A stretch of DNA of 64,000 bases, taken from Pseudomonas sp. SCB32. GTDB lineage: Bacteria; Pseudomonadota; Gammaproteobacteria; Pseudomonadales; Pseudomonadaceae. A program made the position numbers and the translations under genes. The notes beneath the pieces were generated by a model. That model ran no database searches, was not told where the DNA came from, and saw only the letters and a program-made list of their open reading frames with translations. The stretch lies in assembly GCF_009189165.1 (NCBI RefSeq), contig NZ_CP045118.1, forward strand, positions 4,340,001-4,404,000, in the 5' to 3' direction. This document shows, in pieces, positions 57,724-64,000 of this stretch. Positions within the stretch are counted from its first letter, which is position 1, and every line of letters starts with the position of its first letter.

Positions 57724-58140
57724 ATGCACCGTCTGCCCCTGCTCACCTGCCTCGCCCTACCCCTGGCCGCCCTGGCCGAAGAATCCGCTCCGGAACAGCC
57801 ACCGGCCGCCGCTGTCGAAGTCATCGATGCGGGCAACGCCAGTGCCCATGACGACCTGCAACGCCGTCTGGCCGAGAGCGAGCAGCAGCGCCAGGCGCTG
57901 GCCGCCCAGCTGGCCAACCCTGACAATAGCCAGGACGAAGCCGTCATCGGCCGACTGCGCCAGGAGAACCAGCGCCTGAAGTTGAAACTGCTCGAAGCGC
58001 AGTCGCAACAGCCGCCGCGCCTGCTGACCGAGCAACAGACCTGGTACCTCAGCGGTGGCGCTACCGCCGTGCTGGCCTTTCTCCTCGGCGCGCTGAGCCG
58101 TGGCAGTCGCCGTCGGCAGCGCCGCGAATGGATCAACTGA
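57724..58140 (+). CDS. Small secreted coiled-coil/TM protein of the Cpx locus
   Basis: A 138-residue protein with a probable signal peptide (residues 1-19), a charged coiled coil at about 43-90 and a C-terminal membrane helix followed by RGSRRRQRRE. The arrangement recalls the C-terminal half of YgiM-type (TIGR04211) proteins but lacks their SH3 domain. It starts 107 bp after yciI and ends 13 bp before cpxR. I do not assign a function; a role in envelope-stress sensing is only suggested by position. Confidence 0.78.
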   Translation: MHRLPLLTCLALPLAALAEESAPEQPPAAAVEVIDAGNASAHDDLQRRLAESEQQRQALAAQLANPDNSQDEAVIGRLRQENQRLKLKLLEAQSQQPPRLLTEQQTWYLSGGATAVLAFLLGALSRGSRRRQRREWIN

Positions 58141-58153
58141 AAGAACCGATTTC

Positions 58154-58831
58154 ATGAGTGAACTGCTGCTGATCGACGATGACCGCGAGCTCTGCGAGCT
58201 GCTCGGCACCTGGCTGGTTCAGGAAGGCTTCAGCATCCGTGCCGCCCACGACGGCGCGCAGGCGCGCGCCGCGCTGGCCAGCCGCGCCCCGGACGCGGTC
58301 GTACTCGACGTGATGCTGCCCGACGGCAGTGGGCTGGAGCTGCTCAAGCAACTGCGCGGCGAACATCCGGACCTGCCCGTGCTGATGCTCTCCGCCCGTG
58401 GCGAACCGCTGGACCGCATCCTCGGCCTGGAACTGGGCGCCGACGACTACCTGGCCAAGCCCTGCGATCCGCGCGAACTCACCGCCCGCCTGCGCGCCGT
58501 GCTACGCCGCAGCCACCCGGCGCAACCCAGCGCACAGCTGGAGCTGGGCGACCTGGCGCTGAACCTGTCGCGCGGCATCGCCACCATTGGCGCGGAAGAG
58601 ATCAGCCTGACCCTCTCCGAGAGCCGCATCCTCGAAGCCCTGTTACGCCAGCCGGGCGAACCGCTGGACAAGCAGGCCCTGGCGCAGCTCGCGCTGGGCC
58701 GCAAGCTGACCCTGTACGACCGCAGCCTGGACATGCACGTCAGCAACCTGCGCAAGAAGCTCGGCGGCCACCCCGACGGTCGCCCGCGCATCCTCGCCCT
58801 GCGCGGCCGCGGGTATTTCTACGCGCCTTGA
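58154..58831 (+). CDS. cpxR: OmpR/CpxR-family response regulator
   Basis: A 225-residue response regulator. The receiver domain contains phospho-Asp52 (VVLDVMLPDGSG), and a C-terminal winged-helix DNA-binding domain ends with DMHVSNLRKKLGGHPDGR. The ATG at 58154 gives MSELLLIDDD; longer starts add no family sequence. With the following Spy/CpxP-like gene and kinase it forms the Cpx system, matching the P. aeruginosa gene order. Confidence 0.94.
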   Translation: MSELLLIDDDRELCELLGTWLVQEGFSIRAAHDGAQARAALASRAPDAVVLDVMLPDGSGLELLKQLRGEHPDLPVLMLSARGEPLDRILGLELGADDYLAKPCDPRELTARLRAVLRRSHPAQPSAQLELGDLALNLSRGIATIGAEEISLTLSESRILEALLRQPGEPLDKQALAQLALGRKLTLYDRSLDMHVSNLRKKLGGHPDGRPRILALRGRGYFYAP

Positions 58832-58905
58832 AGCGCCGGGGCTACGCCCCCTGAAGCGCGAAGACGCAGGCTTTCGTAAAGTTCGTAGCGACGCCTCAGG
58901 TAATC

Positions 58906-58921
58906 TTTACCGAAGCTTTAC
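58906..58921. promoter_or_regulatory. CpxR-box candidate upstream of the Spy-like gene
   Basis: TTTAC-CGAAGC-TTTAC gives two GTAAA repeats (minus strand) with a 6-base spacer, 81 bp before the Spy-like ATG. The E. coli Cpx box is GTAAA-N5-GTAAA. A further GTAAA lies at 58876. Control of the Spy-like gene by CpxR is inferred. Confidence 0.5.
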
Positions 58922-59001
58922 CTGTGACTGACCGCCCTTGACCTTGCCGACCCTAGACTGGGCCCATCCGGTAACGACCGGTCCCTGAAAGGAGAAACAC
59001 C

Positions 59002-59439
59002 ATGCGCAAGACCCTGACCGCCCTGCTGATCGCCGCTGCCCTGCCGACCGTCGCGCTGGCGGCCACTCCCGCGCCGACCGACGCTCCGCCGCCGGCCCCG
59101 TACATGAAAGACCATGACCACGGGATGATGCGCGGCGAGCGCGGAGCAATGATGCGTGAACTGAACCTGACCCCGGACCAGCGCCAGCAGATCGGCAAGC
59201 TGATGGGCGATTCCATGAAGAATCGCCACGAAATCACCGAGAAGTACTGGAACAAGCTGCCCGAAGCCGACCGCAAGGCCATGCAGGAAGAGCTCAAGGC
59301 CAACCGCGACAAGGCTGAAACCAGCATCCGCGGCCTGCTGACGCCCGACCAGCAGAAGAAGTTCGACGATCTGAAGCAACAGCGCGAGCAGCGCCGGGCC
59401 GAGTGGGCGAAATCCCATAAAGACGCCATGACCAACTGA
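59002..59439 (+). CDS. Spy/CpxP-like periplasmic stress protein
   Basis: A 145-residue protein with a signal peptide (residues 1-20, ending VALAATP) and a helical, charged Spy/CpxP-like (LTXXQ) body: ELNLTPDQRQQIGKLM and GLLTPDQQKKFDDLK are two LTxxQ-type motifs. It sits between the Cpx regulator and kinase and could inhibit CpxA or chaperone envelope proteins, as the E. coli proteins do. Confidence 0.9.
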   Translation: MRKTLTALLIAAALPTVALAATPAPTDAPPPAPYMKDHDHGMMRGERGAMMRELNLTPDQRQQIGKLMGDSMKNRHEITEKYWNKLPEADRKAMQEELKANRDKAETSIRGLLTPDQQKKFDDLKQQREQRRAEWAKSHKDAMTN

Positions 59440-59457
59440 TCGCCCAGTAAAGGCACA

Positions 59458-59480
59458 GACGCCGGGACTTTCCCGGCGTC
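59458..59480. terminator. Hairpin between the Spy-like gene and cpxA
   Basis: GACGCCGGGA and TCCCGGCGTC form a 10-bp stem with a 3-nt loop. There is no T-tract, so partial attenuation of the kinase gene is more likely than complete termination. Confidence 0.45.
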
Positions 59481-59534
59481 CTGCCGTCAGCGGCGCCCCT
59501 ATACGGATACCCCATGCGGCTGAACAGGAAGACC

Positions 59535-60869
59535 ATGCGCTCACTCTTCTGGCGGATTCTCGCCGCCTTCTGGCTCGCCCTGCTGCTGGTGGCCGGACTG
59601 TCTATCCTGTTGGGCCGCGCCCTCAACCAGGACACCTGGGTCATCGCCCGTTATCCAGGCTTGCATGACCTCGCCAGGCAATGGACCCTGCTCTATGAAA
59701 CCCGCGGTCCGGAAGCGGCCCAGGGGCTGCTGGACGCCCGCCGGCAGCAGTACGAACTCTCGGTGCAGGTACTCGATGAGAGCGGCCAGCGCCTGGTCAA
59801 CGGCACCTACCTGCCGCGCCCGCCCCGGCCGAGCGGCGCTTTCGACCGGGAGAGCCTGCCGCGCTTCCCCTGGCGCCAACTGAGTCAGGAATACGTCAGC
59901 CCCCGCACCGACCAGACTTACCTGTTCATCTACCGAATTCCCCACCCGGCGCTGCAAGCCTGGCATCGAGGCAGCCTGCTCTGGCCCCTCAGCGCGCTGG
60001 GTATCGCCCTGGTGGTGCTGACCGTATTCAGCCTGCTGCTGACGCTCTCCATCACCCGTCCGCTGAACCGCTTGCGCCGCGCCGTGCACGACCTCGGCCA
60101 GACCGCGTACCAGCAGGACAGCCTCGCCCGGCTGTCACGCCGCGGCGACGAGCTTGGCGTACTGGCGCGCGACTTCAACCGCATGGGCGCCCGCCTGCAG
60201 CGCCTGATCAGCAGCCAGCGCCAGCTGCTGCGTGACGTTTCCCATGAGCTGCGCTCGCCCCTGGCGCGCCTGCGCATCGCGCTGGCCCTGGCCGAACGCG
60301 CCGACCCCGAGCAGCGCGCCGCCATGTGGCCGCGCCTGGAGCAGGAGTGCGATCGACTGGAAGCTCTGATCGGCGAAATCCTTGCCCTCGCCCGCCTCGA
60401 CGCCGACCCCGGCCCGGCCAGCCAGGTCCCATTACTGCCGCTGTTCGAACGCCTGCGCGACGACGCCCAGCTGCTTTACCCGGACCAGCAGATCCAGCTG
60501 GATATCGCGCCGGAACTCACGCTCGACGGCTGGCCAGACATGCTCGAACGCGCCCTGGACAACCTGCTGCGCAATGCCCTGCGCTTCAATCCCGCCGAGC
60601 AGCCGCTGGAGGTGCACGCCCGGGTCGAGGGCGAACGCCTGCATATCAGCGTGCGCGACCACGGTCCCGGCGCCAGCGAGGAGCACCTGGCGCAACTGGG
60701 CGAACCCTTCTTCCGCGCACCCAACCAGAGTAGCCCCGGTCACGGCCTGGGCCTGGCCATCGCTCGCCGCGCCATCGAGCGCCACGGCGGCCGGCTACGC
60801 CTGGGCAACCATCCCGACGGCGGTTTCCTGGCCAGCATCGACCTGCCGCTTCACCGGCCAGCCGCCTGA
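59535..60869 (+). CDS. cpxA: CpxA-like sensor histidine kinase
   Basis: A 444-residue inner-membrane kinase. Two helices (about residues 8-28 and 158-178) flank a short periplasmic domain, then HAMP, HisKA with LLRDVSHELRSPLARLR (His237), and a HATPase with N box DNLLRNAL and RDHGPGASEEH. The ATG at 59535 follows AGGAAG; one 21 bases upstream is less well placed. It pairs with CpxR. A short degenerate HATPase-like gene follows. Confidence 0.93.
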   Translation: MRSLFWRILAAFWLALLLVAGLSILLGRALNQDTWVIARYPGLHDLARQWTLLYETRGPEAAQGLLDARRQQYELSVQVLDESGQRLVNGTYLPRPPRPSGAFDRESLPRFPWRQLSQEYVSPRTDQTYLFIYRIPHPALQAWHRGSLLWPLSALGIALVVLTVFSLLLTLSITRPLNRLRRAVHDLGQTAYQQDSLARLSRRGDELGVLARDFNRMGARLQRLISSQRQLLRDVSHELRSPLARLRIALALAERADPEQRAAMWPRLEQECDRLEALIGEILALARLDADPGPASQVPLLPLFERLRDDAQLLYPDQQIQLDIAPELTLDGWPDMLERALDNLLRNALRFNPAEQPLEVHARVEGERLHISVRDHGPGASEEHLAQLGEPFFRAPNQSSPGHGLGLAIARRAIERHGGRLRLGNHPDGGFLASIDLPLHRPAA

Positions 60870-60898
60870 GCGACGTACCCTTTTTCCGGAGAACCCGA

Positions 60899-61363
60899 AT
60901 GAGCCTTCCCGCCCTGTTCCCGCAGGCCTCCGTGCCGCCTACCGCACGGCCGTTCGGCGCGCCGTCGGACGACCCGCAAAGCCTGGTATTGGCGGTGGAG
61001 CTGGCGCGCCTGGCGGCGCAATGGCGTGAGCGCTGGCCTGGCCTGCGCCTGAACCTGCCGCAGTCGGGCACCTGGCCGCTGGAGAGCTGGCCGGAGGCCG
61101 TTCGCGGGGCACTGGATGCGCTGCTGCAGGCCGCACTGCAGCGACGACCGAACGCCGCGCTGGAACTGGCCCTCAGTTCAACGCGCGGGCTCCTGAGAGT
61201 GGACCTGCAAGGCCACGACCCGCAGGCGCGGGTCTGGCTGCCGGACGCCCTGCGCCCGGCTCAGCGCCTTGCCGCCTGGCAGGGCGGACGCCTGCTCTGG
61301 CGCGCCCACGGCAAGGGCTGGAAGATTCGTCTGGGGTTGCCGCTCAGCCCTGCCAGGCAGTGA
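60899..61363 (+). CDS. Degenerate HATPase-like protein downstream of cpxA
   Basis: A 154-residue cytoplasmic protein with no matched family. Its C-terminal 100 residues align by eye with the ATPase end of the CpxA just upstream: WPEAVRGALDALLQAAL against WPDMLERALDNLLRNAL, and QGGRLLWRAHGKGWKI against HGGRLRLGNHPDGGFL. The conserved Asn of the N box is Ala here (LLQAAL for LLRNAL), and the G1/G2 glycine boxes and His box are missing, so ATP binding is unlikely. It starts 29 bp after cpxA. Its role is unknown, and common origin is inferred by eye. Confidence 0.75.
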   Translation: MSLPALFPQASVPPTARPFGAPSDDPQSLVLAVELARLAAQWRERWPGLRLNLPQSGTWPLESWPEAVRGALDALLQAALQRRPNAALELALSSTRGLLRVDLQGHDPQARVWLPDALRPAQRLAAWQGGRLLWRAHGKGWKIRLGLPLSPARQ

Positions 61364-61904
61364 CGAAGACGGCTGGATCGAGCGGCGTCGGCCGGCGCAG
61401 CTCGCCAATCGGCGTACCCAGGTAGATGAAGCCGACGATGCGCTCGTTGGCCGCCAGCCCCAGCCCTTCTCGCACGAAGGGATCGAACGCCATGGCGCCG
61501 GTGCGCCACATCGCCCCCAGCCCCTGCGCATAGGCAGCCTCGACGATACCGTGGGCGGCACAGCCTGCGGCCAGCCACTGCTCGATTTCCGGCACCTTGG
61601 GATGCTCCTGCAGACGCGCCACGGCGACCACCAGGGTCGGTGCGCGCAGCGGCATGGCACGCGCCTTGTCCAGCGCCTCGGGGGCCGCGCCGGGTTGCTC
61701 CGCCTGCAACGCGCGGGCGAACAGCTCGCCCAGGCGCACGCGCGCATCCCCTTCCACGGTCAGGAATCGCCAGGGGCGCAGCTGGCCATGGTCCGGCGCA
61801 CGCAACGCGGCACGGAACAGGCCATCCAGCTGTTCGGCAGATGGCGCCGGCTCACCCAGGCGAGCGTGGGATACACGGTTGTGCAACGCGACGAGAGCCT
61901 CCAT
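61344..61904 (-). CDS. YdjA-type nitroreductase family protein
   Basis: A 186-residue FMN oxidoreductase resembling E. coli YdjA: N-terminal VALHNRVSHARLGEPAPSAE and RAPDHGQLRPWRFLTVEG with FMN-binding Arg/Lys, and later AAAYAQGLGAMWRTGA-type features. It reduces nitro compounds or quinones with NAD(P)H. It ends inside, by 20 bp, the convergent HATPase-like gene. Confidence 0.92.
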   Translation of the reverse strand: MEALVALHNRVSHARLGEPAPSAEQLDGLFRAALRAPDHGQLRPWRFLTVEGDARVRLGELFARALQAEQPGAAPEALDKARAMPLRAPTLVVAVARLQEHPKVPEIEQWLAAGCAAHGIVEAAYAQGLGAMWRTGAMAFDPFVREGLGLAANERIVGFIYLGTPIGELRRPTPLDPAVFVTAWQG

Positions 61905-62039
61905 GGGCTACCTCCAGACAAACTCGAAAGGCGCCATTGTAGACGCAAAGGGTTCGCATCTGCTCGGCGAGCGGTGCTAACGCCTGACGGGCCAGAGATG
62001 GCAGACTCGGCGCAACCCGACGACGCAAGGAATGCGCAG

Positions 62040-62384
62040 ATGGAACTGCTGGCCGCTCCCGTCCTGCTCTGCACCAGTTACTGGTACTTCAAGACCGCCC
62101 CCGCCAAGACAGGCATGGCATTGCGCCTGTTGGCCTCGGCGCACGGCATCTGCGCCGTGATCTTTCTGGCAAGCGCAATCCTGATCGGACTACTGGGCAT
62201 CGGCAGCCAGCCACTCAGCGACCTCTATCGCGCCCTGCAGGCCATTCCGCTCATCCTGATCCTGCTCAGCGTCTACCTTTTCCCGGGGCCAAAGGAAATC
62301 CACTGGCTGCAGATCCTGAATATCCCCGCAACCCTATGGAGCGCCTTCATCGGCCTGATGGCCGTCAGCGGCAAATGGCTCTGA
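62040..62384 (+). CDS. Small integral membrane protein, unknown function
   Basis: A 114-residue hydrophobic protein with about three to four membrane helices (WYFKTAP, then LLASAHGICAVIFLASAIL and AIPLILILLSVYLFPG). I recognise no family. The start used is the ATG at 62040; one at 61998 in the same frame adds 14 polar residues. It is convergent with the YkgJ-like gene by 7 bp. Confidence 0.72.
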   Translation: MELLAAPVLLCTSYWYFKTAPAKTGMALRLLASAHGICAVIFLASAILIGLLGIGSQPLSDLYRALQAIPLILILLSVYLFPGPKEIHWLQILNIPATLWSAFIGLMAVSGKWL

Positions 62385-62391
62385 ACGACGC

Positions 62392-62763
62392 TCAGGCCAC
62401 CCGGTCCGGCGACAGCGTCGGCGTCACCGGTGGTGTCAGTGGCGGCAGGCCGTAGGCGGCGCGGGCAGTGTCGCAGTTGGGGTTATGGACGCCATCGGTC
62501 CAGGACGCCTCGAATTCCCGGCAGGTAGAGGAGCGCTGCTCGTACATCGTGCAGCGCACGCCGCAACCGACTTCCCCGAGCAGGCCGACGCAGCGCACCG
62601 GGCGAACCTCGGTGCCGCGCATGGCGACCCTATGGGGGCTGACCTGGACGACCTGCTCATCCGGGACTACACCCCCGGAAGAACGGCATTCGCCAAAATA
62701 GAAGGAGACACGGAAATGCGCGCAGCAGGCGCCGCAATTCAGACACGGATTGTTATTGGACAT
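62392..62763 (-). CDS. YkgJ-family zinc/iron-chelating cluster protein
   Basis: A 123-residue protein with the N-terminal cluster CLNCGACCAHF and later CVGLLGEVGCGVRC and CREFEASWTDG, the conserved cysteines of the YkgJ/CxxCxxCC family. It likely binds zinc or iron; its function is not known. The ATG at 62763 gives MSNNNPCL; a longer start adds 20 residues of unsupported sequence. Confidence 0.87.
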   Translation of the reverse strand: MSNNNPCLNCGACCAHFRVSFYFGECRSSGGVVPDEQVVQVSPHRVAMRGTEVRPVRCVGLLGEVGCGVRCTMYEQRSSTCREFEASWTDGVHNPNCDTARAAYGLPPLTPPVTPTLSPDRVA

Positions 62764-62917
62764 GGATGCGGATGCACCAGAGAAACCGGCGAGCGCCGGC
62801 GGGCTGCGCAAGATTCTATCCATCCCGTTGCGCTTGTGAAGAGGGCAGATTCACTCGGTTTACACTTGCCCGACGGTAGGTAAAATGGCCGGTTCACCGA
62901 TACCCGAGCTTCGCCGC

Positions 62918-64000
62918 ATGGCCCTGCCGACACTACGCACCCTTGGATTCATCATCGGCATCTTCGTGATCACCCTGGCCGTCGCCATGCTGGTCCCGAT
63001 GGCCACCCTGCTCTACTACGGGCGCGGCAGCGAACTGCATCCCTACATCTGGTCCGCGATCATCACCTTCACTTGCGGGCTGGGCCTGGTCATCCCCGGC
63101 CGCCCGGAGCAGGTGCACCTGCGACCGCGGGACATGTACATGCTCACCGTGTCGAGCTGGGTGATCGTCTGCTTCTTCTCCGCACTGCCCTTCATGTTCG
63201 CCCGAAACCTCAGCTTCACCGACGCGATCTTCGAGAGCATGTCCGGCATCACCGCCACCGGTTCCACCGTACTCAGCGGGCTGGACAGCATGTCGCCGGG
63301 CATCCTGATCTGGCGCTCGCTGCTGCACTGGCTGGGCGGCATCGGCTTCATCGGTATGGCGGTGGCGATCCTGCCGATGCTGCGGATCGGTGGCATGCGC
63401 CTTTTCCAGACCGAGTCCTCGGACCGCTCCGACAAGGTCATGCCGCGCTCGCACATGGTGGCCAAGTACATCGTCGGGGTGTACGTCGGCATCACCATCC
63501 TCGGTGCGCTGGCCCTGTGGTGGGCCGGCATGGGCCTGTTCGACGCGGTGAACCACGCCATGTCGGCGATCTCCACCGGCGGCTTCTCCACCTCCGACCA
63601 ATCGCTGGCCAAGTGGCACCAGCCGGCGGTGCACTGGGTAGCGGTGGTGATCATGATCCTGGGCAGCATCCCCTTCGCGCTCTACGTGGCCACCCTGCGC
63701 GGTCACCGCAAGGCACTGCTCAAGGACCACCAGGTCCACGGCTTCCTCGGCCTGCTGCTGTTCACCTGGGTAGTGATGGGCACCTGGTACTCGGTGAACT
63801 CCGACCTCTCCTGGTTCGACGCCTTCCGCATCGTCGCGGTGAACGTCACCTCGGTGGTCACCACCACCGGCTTCGCCCTGGGCGACTACAGCCTGTGGGG
63901 GCACTTCTCGATCATGCTGTTCTTCTACCTGGGCTTCATCGGCGGCTGCTCCGGCTCCACCGCCGGCGGCATCAAGATCTTCCGCTTCCAGGTCGCCTTC
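62918..64000 (+). CDS. trkH: Trk potassium-uptake protein TrkH, N-terminal part
   Basis: The first 361 codons of an inner-membrane K+ channel subunit; the gene runs off the right edge. It has helix-rich sequence, selectivity-loop motifs SGITATGSTVL, SAISTGGFST, SVVTTTGFAL and GFIGGCSGSTAGGIKIFRFQ. The ATG at 62918 gives MALPTLRTLGF; an in-frame ATG at 62885 (with AGG upstream) would add 11 residues and cannot be excluded. It works with TrkA, not in the window. Confidence 0.95.
   Translation, partial: MALPTLRTLGFIIGIFVITLAVAMLVPMATLLYYGRGSELHPYIWSAIITFTCGLGLVIPGRPEQVHLRPRDMYMLTVSSWVIVCFFSALPFMFARNLSFTDAIFESMSGITATGSTVLSGLDSMSPGILIWRSLLHWLGGIGFIGMAVAILPMLRIGGMRLFQTESSDRSDKVMPRSHMVAKYIVGVYVGITILGALALWWAGMGLFDAVNHAMSAISTGGFSTSDQSLAKWHQPAVHWVAVVIMILGSIPFALYVATLRGHRKALLKDHQVHGFLGLLLFTWVVMGTWYSVNSDLSWFDAFRIVAVNVTSVVTTTGFALGDYSLWGHFSIMLFFYLGFIGGCSGSTAGGIKIFRFQVAF

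Overview
The window is a high-GC gammaproteobacterial chromosome segment from a Pseudomonas of the broad P. aeruginosa group, but not P. aeruginosa itself. The evidence is gene content and order: leuCD-leuB, ibpA, gltX with a tRNA-Glu/Ala cluster, uvrB, comEA-wbpM, the Entner-Doudoroff cluster with hexR, and the Cpx block ending at trkH. REP-type repeats of the 'GTAGGAGCGAGC' class also point there. Every gene is core-like or lightly accessory. I see no prophage, IS element, CRISPR array or toxin-antitoxin cassette.

Region by region. 1-3.3 kb: leucine biosynthesis (leuC, leuD, a methyltransferase, the start of leuB), with a divergent LysR gene and a PAS(x4)-GGDEF-EAL protein (3.4-7.3 kb). 7.3-10.7 kb: a probable amine or D-amino-acid catabolic module (XRE-cupin regulator, FAD oxidase, RidA, YkvI-type transporter). 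10.8-16 kb: ibpA with a sigma32 promoter and ROSE-type RNA thermometer, an SDR, dusC, a thioesterase, a second KDPG-aldolase gene, and a hydrolase/TetR pair. 16.1-18.4 kb: two tRNA-Glu/tRNA-Ala pairs and gltX. 18.4-22 kb: LysR plus an EmrAB-like efflux pair. 22-26.3 kb: uvrB, an aromatic/aspartate aminotransferase, tRNA-Asn with a partial downstream copy, and comEA. 26.5-32.4 kb: wbpM-wbpL-wbpV-like genes (start of O-antigen synthesis), lapB, lapA, ihfB. 32.5-37.9 kb: azoreductase, LysR, hydrolase, periplasmic cyclophilin, ABC exporter. 38.1-47.2 kb: Entner-Doudoroff genes eda-pgl-zwf, hexR, mutarotase, glk, edd and gap. 47.4-53.2 kb: a membrane protein, bglX, scpB-GNAT-scpA. 53.2-57.6 kb: a repeat-rich spacer, trpS, yciO-rnm, yciB-yciI. 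57.7-62 kb: a Cpx-like envelope-stress locus. 62-64 kb: small proteins and the start of trkH.

The genes form clear functional groups. bglX can release glucose in the periplasm, and glk, zwf, pgl, edd, eda and gap then catabolise it. Three similar dyads at zwf, the mutarotase and edd/gap suggest common HexR control. The glucose ABC transporter and gtrS-gltR system that normally lie in this cluster are absent here.

I did not find a clearly new multi-gene defence or biosynthetic system. The most unusual items are a stand-alone degenerate HATPase-like protein after cpxA; a TrpRS with an Fe-S-type cysteine motif; a wbpV-wbpL-wbpM locus with no other O-antigen genes; the break in gene order at ihfB; and the partial copy of the tRNA-Asn 3' end. 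Comparisons with P. aeruginosa PAO1, P. putida or E. coli are from memory and not from a search.
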